This document shows, one piece after another, positions 18,492 through 26,881 of a stretch of DNA of 58,468 nucleotides. Source of the DNA: Neoroseomonas oryzicola (GTDB lineage Bacteria > Pseudomonadota > Alphaproteobacteria > Acetobacterales > Acetobacteraceae). Below the pieces are notes generated by a model. The model had not been told where the DNA came from and ran no database searches. It was given only the letters and a program-made list of their open reading frames with translations. Position numbers and translations under genes: made by a program. Numbering within the stretch: the first letter of the stretch is position 1; every line of letters begins with the position of its first letter. Where the stretch lies: the NCBI RefSeq assembly GCF_012163135.1, contig NZ_JAAVUP010000015.1, forward strand, positions 1 through 58,468, given 5' to 3'.

Positions 18492-18619
18492 GCGGATCGC
18501 GTCCCGGCGCGATCCGGGAGCGCACAGCGCGACCGCGCCCCGACCACCAGCCGCCGCCAACGCGACAGTCCACGGCGCGCAAGCCAAGCCCGCGGATGCG
18601 GGCGCCGGCGCCTGAGGCA
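18492..18619 (+). repeat. Dispersed GC-rich repeat, family A, tandem unit 2
   Basis: Second copy of the preceding 129-base unit, 136 bases on. The opening hairpin GGATCGCG/CGCGATCC is conserved although the loop differs by one base (CCCCGG versus TCCCGG). The unit ends 2 bases before the Bug stop codon. The pair resembles REP/BIME-type intergenic repeats. Confidence 0.7.
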
Positions 18620-18621
18620 AA

Positions 18622-19587
18622 CTAATTCGCGTTCGCCCCCGCCCGCTCGATGATCGGGCGCCACTTCGCGGTCTCCGCGCGGATGAAGCCGGTCAGTTCC
18701 TCGGGCGTGCTGGGGGCGGGCTCGAGCCCATGCTTGGCGAGGTTCGATGCCACGTCCGGGTCGCGCATCGCCTCGTTCATCGCGGCGTTGACGCGGTCCA
18801 CGATCGGCCGCGGCAGGGCCCGCGGGCCCATCATCGCGTACCAGTTCGCGACTTCGTAGCCGGGCAGGTTCGCCGCCTCGGCGACCGTGGGCACATCGGG
18901 CAGCAGCGCGCTGCGCCGGGCGAAGGGCACGGCGAGTGCGCGCAGCCGGCCGGCCTCGATATGCGGCAGCACCGTCGCCGCCGTGGCGATCGAGAAATCG
19001 ACCTTGCCCGAGAGGATATCGGTGATGAGCTGCCCGCCGCCGCGATAGGGCACGTGGATCGTCTCGATCCCCGCCATGGAATCGAGCAGCGCACCGCCGA
19101 GATGCCCTGCCCCGCCGACGCCCGAGGATCCGTAGGACAGCGTACCCGGCCGCGCCTTCGCCGCCGCGACGAGCTCGGCGAGCGTGCGCCAGGGCTTCTC
19201 CGGCGCGACGACCAGGAAGTTCGTCACCTCGACCGACCGGCCGATGGCGGTGAGGTCGGTCAGCACGTCGAAGGGCAGCCGCGTCATGATCGGGTTCATC
19301 ACCAGCGAGGCGATGGTGCCCATCATCAGCGTCGTGCCGTCCGACGGCGCGTTCACCGTCGCCTCGGAGGCCAGGTTGCCGCCGGCGCCGGGCCGGTTCT
19401 CCACCACGATGGGCTGGCCGAGCAGCCCCTGCATCCGTGCCGAGATGGTGCGCGTCGTGATGTCGGTGCCGCCGCCCGGCGCGAAGCCCACGAAGATGCG
19501 GATCGGCCGCGTGGGCTGCCATTGCGCCAGGGCAGGTGCCGCGATGGCGGTCAGCGCCGCCGTCCCGAGCGTGCGTCGCGTGATCAT
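18622..19587 (-). CDS. Bug-family tripartite tricarboxylate transporter binding protein (TctC-like)
   Basis: The 321-residue product begins ITRRTLGTAALTAI with a twin-arginine-like signal cut after APALA. The mature protein has the Bug/TctC signature GFAPGGGTDITTR near its start and VVENRPGAGGN after it, the loops that close over a carboxylate. These periplasmic proteins bind organic acids for TctAB permeases or serve signalling. No tctAB genes are adjacent, so it is an orphan, as is usual for the expanded Bug sets of Acetobacteraceae and Burkholderiales. Tcu genes lie 6 kb away but are not linked. Confidence 0.9.
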   Translation of the reverse strand: MITRRTLGTAALTAIAAPALAQWQPTRPIRIFVGFAPGGGTDITTRTISARMQGLLGQPIVVENRPGAGGNLASEATVNAPSDGTTLMMGTIASLVMNPIMTRLPFDVLTDLTAIGRSVEVTNFLVVAPEKPWRTLAELVAAAKARPGTLSYGSSGVGGAGHLGGALLDSMAGIETIHVPYRGGGQLITDILSGKVDFSIATAATVLPHIEAGRLRALAVPFARRSALLPDVPTVAEAANLPGYEVANWYAMMGPRALPRPIVDRVNAAMNEAMRDPDVASNLAKHGLEPAPSTPEELTGFIRAETAKWRPIIERAGANAN

Positions 19588-19629
19588 GTCCGTTTCCCTC
19601 CGCCCCCGTCCGGGGGTCTTGCGGGAAGG

Positions 19630-20487
19630 CTACGCCGGGTCGGGCCAGCCGGCCAGGGCACGGACCTCGGCCGGGCTGCGGCCCGCCGCGCGCAGGTCGC
19701 GCAGCGTCGCGGCGCGGTCGCGCTTGGCGAGCCGCCGGCCGGACGCGTCGGTCAGCAGCGGATGATGGGCGTAGGCCGGCTCGGGCCAGCCCATCAGATG
19801 TTGCAGCAGCCGGTGCAGATGGGTCGCGGGCAGCAGATCCTCCCCGCGCGTCACCAGCGTCACGCCCTGCAGCGCGTCGTCATGCGTGACGCAGAGGTGG
19901 TAGGAGGCGGGGACGTCCTTGCGCGCCAGCACCGCGTCGCCGAACTGCGCGGGATCGCAGGTCAGGCGCCTTCCGTGCTCGATGAAGGTCAGCGGCGCAT
20001 CGAGCGTCGCGAGCGCCGCCGCCATGTCGAGCCGCAGCGCATGCGCCTCCCCGCGCGCGATCCGCGCCGCGCGGTCGTCGGGCGTCAGCCGCCGGCAGGT
20101 GCCGGGATAGAGCGGCCCGTCCGGCCCGTGCGGTGCCGAAGCACTCGCCGCGATTTCCCGCGCGATGTCCCCGCGCGTGCAGAAGCAGGGATAGAGCAGA
20201 CTGCGCGCCGACAGCGCATCGAGCGTGCCGCGATACGCCGGCAGGTGCCGCGACTGCACCCGCACCTCGCCATCCCAGTCAAGGCCGAGCCAGGCCAGGT
20301 TCTCCAGGATCGCGTCGGTGAATTCGGGGCGGCAGCGGCCCGGGTCGATGTCCTCGATGCGCAGCAGGAAGCGCCCGCCGGCCTCGCGCGCCATACGCCA
20401 GGCGTAGATCGCCGAATGCGCGTGGCCGAGATGGAGATACCCGGTCGGGCTCGGCGCGAAGCGGGTGACGATGGTGGTTGCGCCCAT
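19630..20487 (-). CDS. gluQ: Glutamyl-Q tRNA(Asp) synthetase
   Basis: This 285-residue enzyme is a truncated class-I glutamyl-tRNA synthetase lacking the anticodon-binding domain, which defines GluQRS. It has RFAPSPTGYLHLGHAHSA (HIGH motif), the zinc site CFC near residue 107 with YPGTC about 20 residues later, and the KMSKS-like RRLAKRDRA. GluQRS charges glutamate onto queuosine in tRNA(Asp). ATG at 20487 gives the normal start MGATTIVTRFAPSP; the longer frame crosses the divergent esterase promoter. The two genes are 52 bases apart. Confidence 0.92.
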   Translation of the reverse strand: MGATTIVTRFAPSPTGYLHLGHAHSAIYAWRMAREAGGRFLLRIEDIDPGRCRPEFTDAILENLAWLGLDWDGEVRVQSRHLPAYRGTLDALSARSLLYPCFCTRGDIAREIAASASAPHGPDGPLYPGTCRRLTPDDRAARIARGEAHALRLDMAAALATLDAPLTFIEHGRRLTCDPAQFGDAVLARKDVPASYHLCVTHDDALQGVTLVTRGEDLLPATHLHRLLQHLMGWPEPAYAHHPLLTDASGRRLAKRDRAATLRDLRAAGRSPAEVRALAGWPDPA

Positions 20488-20539
20488 GATCCGCAGCCGG
20501 TAGCGGGCGGGGGCCGCGCATCGCAAGGGGGATCGGCGC

Positions 20540-21190
20540 ATGGAGGCTTTGGACGGGCCGACCTACGGGCCGGCGGAAGGCGGTGCGCCGGATGCGATCG
20601 TCGTGCTGGTGCATGGCTTTGGCGCCGACGGGAACGACCTGATCGACCTCGCCGCGCTGTGGGCGGCGACGCTGCCGCGCGCGCTGTTCCTGGCCCCCCA
20701 TGGCCCCGAGGCCTGCGACGGCATCCCCTTCGGCCGGCAATGGTTCTCGCTGTGGGATCGTTCCTCCGCGCAGCTCGAAGCGGGCGTCGCGTCGGCCGCG
20801 GCGGCCCTCGGGCGCTTCGTCGCACGCGCCCGCGCGGCGCATGATGTCGAACCTTCGCGCGTCGCGCTGATGGGCTTCAGCCAGGGCGCGATGACGGTGC
20901 TCGAGGCCGGGCTGCGCGGGGCGGTGCCGGAGGCGGCCTGCATCCTCGCCTATTCCGGCGGCATGATCGGCGCCGAGCGGCCCGTCACCGTCCATCCGCC
21001 GGTGCTGCTGGTCCATGGCGAGGATGACGAGGTGGTGCCGGCCGCTGCGTCGCACGCTGCCGAATCGGCGCTGACCACGGCCGGCGTGCCGGTGCGGGCG
21101 CTCTACAGGCCGGGGCTCGGGCATGGGCTGGACGAGGTCGGGCTCGCCGCCGGCGCCGAAGTGTTGCGCGGCGTGCTCGGCGGCGAATGA
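20540..21190 (+). CDS. Alpha/beta-hydrolase esterase (phospholipase/carboxylesterase family)
   Basis: This 216-residue protein has the small carboxylesterase plan: VLVHGFGADGNDLIDLA with the oxyanion loop, nucleophile Ser in LMGFSQGAM, Asp in VHGEDDEVVP, and His in GLGHGLDE. Family members hydrolyse short-chain esters, lysophospholipids or thioesters in the cytoplasm. It is divergent from gluQ. Substrate not predictable. Confidence 0.9.
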   Translation: MEALDGPTYGPAEGGAPDAIVVLVHGFGADGNDLIDLAALWAATLPRALFLAPHGPEACDGIPFGRQWFSLWDRSSAQLEAGVASAAAALGRFVARARAAHDVEPSRVALMGFSQGAMTVLEAGLRGAVPEAACILAYSGGMIGAERPVTVHPPVLLVHGEDDEVVPAAASHAAESALTTAGVPVRALYRPGLGHGLDEVGLAAGAEVLRGVLGGE

Positions 21191-21340
21191 CATCTCCCTG
21201 ACACGCCGCGCCGAGGGTTGCGGCGGCCCGGGACGCGTGGCAATCATGCACCGCACACGCGGCGGCGCCACTGTATCTGGGGCCTTTCCGCCGGGTCAGG
21301 CCCCAAGATCTTGGTGGCGCACCGCTGGAAGGAGCGGCGC

Positions 21341-21916
21341 TTGCCAGACGGCGGTCAGTTCACCGGTGCTCAGTCGTACCCGGCCCTCGTGCTGAACGCG
21401 GATTTTCGGCCGCTGTCCTACTTCCCGCTGTCGGTCTGGGCTTGGCAGGACGCGGTGAAGGCGGTCTTCCTCGACCGCGTCTCGGTGCTCAGCGAATACG
21501 AGGTGGAGGTGCATTCGCCCTCCCTTGCGCTGCGCCTGCCCTCGGTCATCGCGCTGAAGGAATACATCCCCGCGGCCCGGCGCCCGGCCTTCACACGCTT
21601 CAACGTCTTCCTGCGCGACCGCTTCGAATGCCAGTACTGCGGGGATGGCCGGCCGACGCCGGAACTGACCTTCGACCATGTGATCCCGCGCTCGCGTGGC
21701 GGGCGGACCACCTGGGACAACGTCGTCACCGCCTGCGGGCCGTGCAACCTGCGCAAGGGCAGCCGGCTGCCGCGGGAATGCCACATGCTGCCGCGGCAGG
21801 AGCCGCGCCAGCCGACCTCTTGGGAATTGCAGGAGAACGGGCGCGGATTCCCGCCCAACTACCTGCACCAGTCCTGGCGCGACTACCTGTACTGGGACAG
21901 CGAGTTGGAGGGCTGA
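21341..21916 (+). CDS. HNH endonuclease family protein
   Basis: The 191-residue product has a zinc-stabilised HNH domain in its C-terminal half: CQYC, the catalytic-type DHVIPRSRGG, and WDNVVTACGPCNLRKG. The N-terminal part (LNADFRPLSYFPLSVW) is the conserved leader of a widespread alphaproteobacterial HNH family of unknown role. I choose TTG at 21341 because AAGGAG lies 7 bases ahead and the residues then match homologues; the ATG at 21218 would add 41 residues with no family resemblance. The gene stands alone and converges on coq7 across repeat DNA. Confidence 0.82.
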   Translation: MPDGGQFTGAQSYPALVLNADFRPLSYFPLSVWAWQDAVKAVFLDRVSVLSEYEVEVHSPSLALRLPSVIALKEYIPAARRPAFTRFNVFLRDRFECQYCGDGRPTPELTFDHVIPRSRGGRTTWDNVVTACGPCNLRKGSRLPRECHMLPRQEPRQPTSWELQENGRGFPPNYLHQSWRDYLYWDSELEG

Positions 21917-21932
21917 AGTACCCTTTTTCGTT

Positions 21933-22024
21933 CCCTCAGACGCCGGGCGGGCCGCATCCCGGGTGCCCATGCACGTTGCTGAGCAACGCGCATGGGGCCC
22001 GTCCGCGGCCCTGGGCTTCGCGGC
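21933..22024 (-). repeat. Dispersed GC-rich repeat, family A, copy 4, with inserted palindrome
   Basis: Its two ends match the 3' half of copy 1: 21933-21955 is identical to 10801-10823 (complement), and 22002-22024 matches the segment before it with one change. Between them is about 45 bases absent from copy 1. That insert holds a 29-base palindrome (21967-21995): arms CCATGC and CGTTGCT pair with AGCAACG and GCATGG, with one mismatch. The element sits between the convergent HNH and coq7 genes and may end transcripts in both directions. Confidence 0.6.
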
Positions 22025-22092
22025 GCCAGCCGCGGCGCCGGTGCGGGGACTCGGCCCTGCCGGCGACCAGGCGGAGGCGCGCCGGCTCGCCC

Positions 22093-22647
22093 TCAGATCC
22101 GCTCGCTGATCTTGATCGCGACCTTGCACCCCGCCTTGATCGCCGCCGAGAGCAGCCGGTAGGCCGGTGCAAGTTCCGCCTCGTTCTCGAGTCCGATGTC
22201 GCGGTGTTCCAGCTCCTCGGCGCGGAACTGCGCGATATGCGCCTTGAGTTCCGCCTCGTCGTCGCCGAGCGCTTCCTCCTGCTCGCGGTAGTGCTCGTCG
22301 ATCGCTTCCTCGACGGCGACCGTGCAGGCCATCGCCCCCCGGTGGCCGAGCAGCGCGGTGGCCGCCCCCAGCGCGAAGCCCGCCACGTGCCAGACCGGCA
22401 GCAGGGCGGTCGGGCGGACCTTCCGTTCCCCGATCAGGCGGGAAAAGGTGTCGAGGTGGACCTGCTCCTGCGCCTTCATGTGCTCGAGCGTCGGGCGCCA
22501 CTTGGTACGGCCGAGCACGGCCAGCTGGCCTTCGTAGATGCGCTTCGCGCCGTATTCGCCCGCGTGGTCGACGCGGATCACCCGTTCCACCAGTTGCCGG
22601 GGCGTCGGATCGCCAGGCAGGCGACGCTCGCCGGTCGTCTCGGTCAT
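22093..22647 (-). CDS. coq7: Demethoxyubiquinone hydroxylase (COQ7 family)
   Basis: The 184-residue protein has the di-iron four-helix layout of COQ7: RVDHAGEYGAKRIYEGQL, EHMKAQEQVHLDTF, CTVAVEEAIDEHY and EELEHRDIG, giving the expected Glu and ExxH ligands. It hydroxylates demethoxyubiquinone in the penultimate step of ubiquinone synthesis, at the inner membrane. ATG at 22647 overlaps the dsbB-like stop by 4 bases (ATGA), so the two are coupled; both act with quinones. Confidence 0.93.
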   Translation of the reverse strand: MTETTGERRLPGDPTPRQLVERVIRVDHAGEYGAKRIYEGQLAVLGRTKWRPTLEHMKAQEQVHLDTFSRLIGERKVRPTALLPVWHVAGFALGAATALLGHRGAMACTVAVEEAIDEHYREQEEALGDDEAELKAHIAQFRAEELEHRDIGLENEAELAPAYRLLSAAIKAGCKVAIKISERI

Positions 22648-23126
22648 GTCTTCGCTCCCCTGCGTGCCAGCCCCAGCGCCAGCGCGCCGAGGCCGAGCCC
22701 GTAGATGAGGTTCATTGCCGCCATGGAAAGCGGCAGGCCCTCGATCAGATAGGTCGCCGCGTCGCAGGGCTTGTTCGGCGCCGCCGCCAGGCTGCGCATC
22801 ATGTCGTCGATCGAATTCGTCCCGCCCGCGGCCGTCGCCGCCGCGCAGCCTGGCAGGGGGGAGGGCCACCAATGCTGCTCGACCCCGACATGGAAGCCGC
22901 CGATCGCCGCTGAGACCAGGGCCGCGATGCCCGCGAGGCCCAGCAGCACGGTCCGCGCCCGTCCCGGCGCGAGCGCGCCGAGGGCCGCCAGCCCCGCCGC
23001 CACCCAATAGGGCCAGCGCTGCCACAGGCAGAGCTCGCAGGGGGCGAGCCCCCACCAGGTCTCGCTCCCGAGGGCAAACAGCGGCGCGGCGGCCGCGAGG
23101 ACGGCGATCAGGAGGGCGGGTGCCAT
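22644..23126 (-). CDS. DsbB-family disulfide-bond formation protein
   Basis: The 160-residue membrane protein has four hydrophobic helices and two periplasmic cysteine pairs: CELC in the first loop and a wider pair (GCAAAT and KPCDAAT) in the second. This is the DsbB plan, passing electrons from DsbA to ubiquinone. It lacks a DsbA gene nearby. ATG at 23126 (MAPALLIAV) is preferred to the upstream start, which would add 42 basic residues and overlap the divergent GST gene. The stop overlaps coq7. Confidence 0.88.
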   Translation of the reverse strand: MAPALLIAVLAAAAPLFALGSETWWGLAPCELCLWQRWPYWVAAGLAALGALAPGRARTVLLGLAGIAALVSAAIGGFHVGVEQHWWPSPLPGCAAATAAGGTNSIDDMMRSLAAAPNKPCDAATYLIEGLPLSMAAMNLIYGLGLGALALGLARRGAKT

Positions 23127-23217
23127 GCCGCCCACATCGCGCTTCGCGCGCCCCGGCGCAACTGGACCGCCGCCCGACCCGCGCCTAGCCTGCCCGCGCC
23201 AAGGCGGGAGGAAGGCC

Positions 23218-23844
23218 ATGATGAAGCTCTGGGGCCGGACGAGTTCGAGCAACGTGATGAAGGTGCTCTGGACCCTCGACGAACTCGGCCTGCCCTATGA
23301 CCGGATCGACGCCGGCGGCGCCTTCGGCCGGACCAAGGAGCCCGAATACCGGGCCATGAACCCGATGGGCCTGGTCCCGACCCTGCAGGAAGACGACGGC
23401 TGGTCGCTCTGGGAGAGCAACAGCATCGCCCGCTACCTCTGCAACGCCCATGCGCCGGGCGGTTCGCTCTACCCGGCCGAGCCCCGCGCCCGGGCCAAGG
23501 TCGAGACCTGGATGGACTGGACGCTCGGCCACGTCACCACGCCGATGGTCGTGATCTTCTTCACCCATATCCGCCTGCCCGAACCGCAGCGCGACTGGAA
23601 GGCCGAGGCCAAGGCGCGGGAGGATTCCGGGCGGCTGTGGAAGATCGTCGATGCGACGGTCGCCAACTCCCGCTTCCTGTGCGGGGACGACCTGACCCTC
23701 GCGGACATCGCGCTGGGGTGCTGGGTGCATCGCTGGCACGTCCTGCCGATCGAGCGGCCGGACCTGCCGAACCTCGCGCGCTACTACGAGACGCTGAAGA
23801 CGCGGCCGGGCTTCGTGAAGCACGTCGCGCTGCCGCTCGAATGA
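23218..23844 (+). CDS. Glutathione S-transferase family protein
   Basis: The 208-residue protein has an N-terminal thioredoxin-like GST domain (about residues 1-80; LWGRTSSSNVMKVLWTLDEL, NPMGLVPTL, and LWESNSIARYL that binds the gamma-glutamyl group) and a C-terminal helical domain (about 90-205) with DDLTLADIALGCW. Substrate unknown. ATG at 23218 follows a GGAGGAAGG ribosome site. A hairpin repeat begins 5 bases after the stop, and a cupin gene follows on the same strand. Confidence 0.9.
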   Translation: MMKLWGRTSSSNVMKVLWTLDELGLPYDRIDAGGAFGRTKEPEYRAMNPMGLVPTLQEDDGWSLWESNSIARYLCNAHAPGGSLYPAEPRARAKVETWMDWTLGHVTTPMVVIFFTHIRLPEPQRDWKAEAKAREDSGRLWKIVDATVANSRFLCGDDLTLADIALGCWVHRWHVLPIERPDLPNLARYYETLKTRPGFVKHVALPLE

Positions 23845-23848
23845 CGGT

Positions 23849-23893
23849 CGGGGGAGGCGAACCTCCCCCGATCCCCCTCCCTTCTTTGGGAGT
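23849..23893 (+). repeat. Dispersed hairpin repeat, family C, copy 2
   Basis: Starts with a perfect 9-bp hairpin, CGGGGGAGG (23849-23857) against CCTCCCCCG (23862-23870) with loop CGAA, then CCCCCTCCCTTCTTTGGG. The same hairpin and following words occur at 29777-29812. It lies right after the GST stop and may stabilise or end that transcript. Confidence 0.6.
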
Positions 23894-23927
23894 CCGCCCT
23901 CGCAACGGGACATGGAGGAAACAAGAG

Positions 23928-24320
23928 ATGGGCAAGACCGCGACCAGCCACGCCGACGGCGCCGAGTTCAAGCGCGGGCTGCGGGCCTTCTTCGAATACC
24001 GCGACCTCGGCATCAAGGACGCGACGGACGGCGCCTTCGGGGCGCACGTCATCCGCGCCATTCCGGGCGAGCACGCCACCGGCCAGTGGCACACCCACGA
24101 CCTGCCCTTCCAGATGTTCTTCGTGCTCAAGGGCTGGGTGAAGTTCGAATACGAGGACATCGGCGAGAAGACCTTCAAGGCCGGCGATTGCTGCTACCAG
24201 CCCCGCCTGGTCCGCCACCGGGAGATCGCGCATTCGGACGATGTCGAGATCCTGGAGATCACCGGGCCGGCGGAATTCGAGACGAAGAACGTCGAGGCGC
24301 CGGCCCAGGCGGCCGAATAG
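23928..24320 (+). CDS. Cupin-domain protein
   Basis: This 130-residue protein has a single cupin barrel with first-motif residues in QWHTHDLPFQMFFVLKGW (two His) and second-motif residues in KAGDCCYQPRLVRH. Metal binding is likely. Small stand-alone cupins are enzymes, sensors or stress proteins; the role here is unknown. ATG at 23928 has GGAGG 10 bases upstream. It follows GST by 83 bases, which contain a repeat. Confidence 0.8.
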   Translation: MGKTATSHADGAEFKRGLRAFFEYRDLGIKDATDGAFGAHVIRAIPGEHATGQWHTHDLPFQMFFVLKGWVKFEYEDIGEKTFKAGDCCYQPRLVRHREIAHSDDVEILEITGPAEFETKNVEAPAQAAE

Positions 24321-24390
24321 CCTTTTCCGGGGCTGCCAGGCGCCGAAGCCTGCGCTAAGAGGGGCCTGTGGGGCGGCACGCCGCCCTGCT

Positions 24391-24476
24391 GCGGGTGTGG
24401 CGGAACGGTAGACGCGACGGACTCAAAATCCGTTTCCGGCAACGGAGTGTCGGTTCGAAACCGACCACCCGCACCA
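24391..24476 (+). tRNA. tRNA-Leu (anticodon CAA)
   Basis: The acceptor stem pairs GCGGGTG (24391-24397) with CACCCGC (24466-24472), followed by A73 and encoded CCA. The anticodon stem ACGGA/TCCGT encloses CTCAAAA, giving anticodon CAA for UUG codons. A long variable arm (CCGGCAACGG region) and a T-arm with GTTCGAA fit a class-II leucine tRNA. No integrase or att duplication is seen beside it. Confidence 0.95.
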
Positions 24477-24604
24477 TCCCTGCCCCTTGCCGTCGGCAGG
24501 TTCCGAAAGGCCGAGTCCCGTGTGCGTCGAACATTCGCCCCCGCGCTTCCCGTCCTCCGGCGCCGGCGGGCGGAGTGGGCGACCGGCCAAGATCGCGCAC
24601 GCCC

Positions 24605-26407
24605 ATGGATGACAGCGCCCCCGCCCCCGGCCTCGGTGCCGGGGAGCAGCACGGCGGCGCGCTTGCGCGCGCCATGGTCCTGCTGCGCAGCCGGATGCGC
24701 CATGGCGAGGTCGGGCTCATCGTCCTCGCATCCGTGGTCGGCGCCGCGACCGGCCTCCTGGTGGCCGGCATCGGCCGGGCCTCCTGGTCGATCCAGGCCG
24801 CGCTCTTCGCGCTGTCGCCCACAGAACGGCTGTCGGGCAGCACGGGGCTGCACCGCCCGCTCGCGCTCCTCGCCCCGGCGGCGGGCGGCCTGGCGCTCGC
24901 CCTGCTCGGCCTGCTGATCGCGCGGATCGCCCCGCGCACCCGCCAGCCGGTCGACCCGATCGAGGCCAATGCCCTGCATGGCGGGCGCATCCCGGCCCGC
25001 GACGGGATCGAGGTGGTGGCACAGAATGTCCTGTCGAACGGTGCGGGCGCCTCGGTCGGGCTCGAGGCCGGCTACACCCAGGCCGGGGCGACGGCGGCGG
25101 CACTGTTCGGGGAGTGGCTTGGCCTGCGCCGGTCGGACCTGCGGCTGCTGGTCGGCTGCGGCGCAGCGGCGGCGATCTCGGCGGCGTTCGGCGCGCCGCT
25201 GACCGGCGCCTTCTACGCCTTCGAACTTGTCATCGGCACCTATTCCCTGGCCGGCTTCCTGCCGGTGGTGACCGCCGCGCTCGCCGCCGACGGGGTGATC
25301 AGCGCGCTCAACGGCCCGCCCGTCGCCCTGCTGATCGGGGAGGTCGCGCCGATCGGGCCGGGCTTCTACCCGATGTCCCTCCTGCTCGGCGTCGTGGCGG
25401 GGCTGGTGGCGATCGGCATCATGCGCGCGGTCGGCATCGTCGAGACGCTGCTGCGCCCGGTCCCCGGCTTCTTCCGGCCGATGGTGGGCGGCCTCGTGGT
25501 CGGGCTGCTGGCGCTGACCGCGACGCGGGCGGTGCTCGGTGCGGGGCATGGCGCGCTGCACCTGGTGCTCGACCTCGACCTGAGCCTCAAGGCGCTGCTG
25601 GTGCTGCTGGTGGCCAAGGCGGCGGCCTCGGCGATCTCGGTCGGCGCGGGGTTCCGCGGCGGGCTGTTCTTCGCCTCCCTGCTGCTCGGCGCCGTGCTGG
25701 GGCGGGTCGGGGGGGAGCTGGCCGCGGCGCTCGGCGCCCGGCCGGAAGTGCTGGACGCCGGGCTCTGGGCCACCGCCGGCATGGCCGCCTTCGGCGCGGC
25801 GATCGTCGGCGCCCCGCTCGCCATGACCTTCCTCGTCATCGAGACGACCGGCGCCTTCGCCCCGGCGCTGGCGGTGCTGCCCGCGGTCGCGGCGGCGGCG
25901 CTGACGGTGCGGCGCCTGTTTGGCTTCTCCTTCGCCACCTGGCGCTTCCACCTGCGCGGGGAGGCCATCCGGTCCGCCCACGACATCGGCTGGGTCCGCG
26001 ACCTGACGGTGGGGCGGCTGATGCGCCACGACCCGCGCACCGCGCCGCTGGGCATGTCGGTCGCCGATTTCCGGGCGGCCTTCCCGCTGGGGTCGACGAC
26101 CCGGGTGGTGATGCTGGACCAGGCCGGCCACTACGCCGGCATCGTGCTGGTCTCCGAGGCCCATGCGCTGCCCGAGGACGGCCCCGGCCTCGACACCCTG
26201 CTGCACCACCAGAACGCCGTCCTGACCGAGTCGATGGACGCCAAGGCGGCCATGGCGCTGTTCGACGCCTCGGGCGCCGAGGCGCTGGCGGTCGTCGCCC
26301 CCGTCACCAGCCGGGTCACCGGGCTGCTGACCGAGGCCCATCTGCTGCGCCGTTACGGGGAGGAACTGGAACGCCGCCGGCAGGACGAGACCGGGCTGAA
26401 CGGCTAG
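24605..26407 (+). CDS. CLC-family chloride channel/antiporter with CBS region
   Basis: The 600-residue protein has ten or more hydrophobic segments in residues about 35-440 and a cytoplasmic C-terminal CBS-like region (about 465-590). CLC-family loops are visible: GAGASVGLEAGYTQ in place of GREGP, with the gating-type Glu kept; FGAPLTGAFYAFELV at the next helix pair; and GFRGGLFFAS in place of GxFxP. It may exchange chloride for protons or carry fluoride or nitrate; the altered motifs put it in a divergent branch. Start 24605 removes a tRNA-overlapping extension. Confidence 0.87.
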   Translation: MDDSAPAPGLGAGEQHGGALARAMVLLRSRMRHGEVGLIVLASVVGAATGLLVAGIGRASWSIQAALFALSPTERLSGSTGLHRPLALLAPAAGGLALALLGLLIARIAPRTRQPVDPIEANALHGGRIPARDGIEVVAQNVLSNGAGASVGLEAGYTQAGATAAALFGEWLGLRRSDLRLLVGCGAAAAISAAFGAPLTGAFYAFELVIGTYSLAGFLPVVTAALAADGVISALNGPPVALLIGEVAPIGPGFYPMSLLLGVVAGLVAIGIMRAVGIVETLLRPVPGFFRPMVGGLVVGLLALTATRAVLGAGHGALHLVLDLDLSLKALLVLLVAKAAASAISVGAGFRGGLFFASLLLGAVLGRVGGELAAALGARPEVLDAGLWATAGMAAFGAAIVGAPLAMTFLVIETTGAFAPALAVLPAVAAAALTVRRLFGFSFATWRFHLRGEAIRSAHDIGWVRDLTVGRLMRHDPRTAPLGMSVADFRAAFPLGSTTRVVMLDQAGHYAGIVLVSEAHALPEDGPGLDTLLHHQNAVLTESMDAKAAMALFDASGAEALAVVAPVTSRVTGLLTEAHLLRRYGEELERRRQDETGLNG

Positions 26408-26521
26408 CCCTCCGCGGCCGCAGGGGTGCCCCCCAGGGGTCGGATGCTTGCCTTCCGCCCCCATTCGCGCCAAAGACGCCCCCCGATCCCTAAACCCACC
26501 CCGGATTCCGGAGGGCCACCC

Positions 26522-26803
26522 ATGGCCTCGTCCTTCGACCGCATCGCCGACATCATCGCCGAGAACAGCGAAGTCCCGCGGGACAAGATCCTGCCGGACA
26601 GCCACGTCATCAACGACCTCGGCATCGACAGCCTCGACTTCCTCGACATCGTCTTCGCCATCGACAAGGCCTTCGGAATCAAGGTCCCGGTCGAGGCCTG
26701 GACGCAGGAAGTCAACGCGGGCAACGCCCCGGCGGAGCAGTACTTCGTGATGAAGAACCTCGCCGCCCGCATCGACGAGCTGGTGGCGGCGAAGGGGGGC
26801 TGA
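26522..26803 (+). CDS. acpXL: Acyl carrier protein for very-long-chain fatty acids (AcpXL-like)
   Basis: The 93-residue acidic protein has the phosphopantetheine site at Ser37 in [13 protein letters not shown]. It is longer than FabD-type AcpP (about 78) and matches AcpXL (about 92), the carrier on which C26-C28 fatty acids are built for lipid A. It heads a run of six genes in the exact rhizobial order acpXL-fabZ-fabF2-fabF1-adh-lpxXL. ATG at 26522 follows CGGAGGGCC. A 78-base gap separates it from fabZ. Confidence 0.9.
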   Translation: MASSFDRIADIIAENSEVPRDKILPDSHVINDLGIDSLDFLDIVFAIDKAFGIKVPVEAWTQEVNAGNAPAEQYFVMKNLAARIDELVAAKGG

Positions 26804-26881
26804 CCCATGGCCGCGCGTCGCCGGCCGTCCGATGAACGGAGCGCCGAAGGCGCGCAGGTCTGAATCGGCCGGCCCAAACAT

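Noticed and set aside
16789..18582. Long minus-strand open frame opposite the enoyl-CoA hydratase
   Set aside because: Shadow of the enoyl-CoA hydratase gene and of the family A repeats; no recognisable protein.
18356..18619. CRISPR array
   Set aside because: Only two long units with a 136-base period and no spacer-repeat pattern or cas genes.
24391..24476. tRNA-Leu as an integration site for a mobile island
   Set aside because: No integrase, no second copy of the tRNA 3' end, and base composition is unchanged on both sides.
26807..26863. 18-codon ORF between acpXL and fabZ
   Set aside because: Has an ATG and stop but is too short, lacks hydrophobic or motif content, and nothing supports translation.
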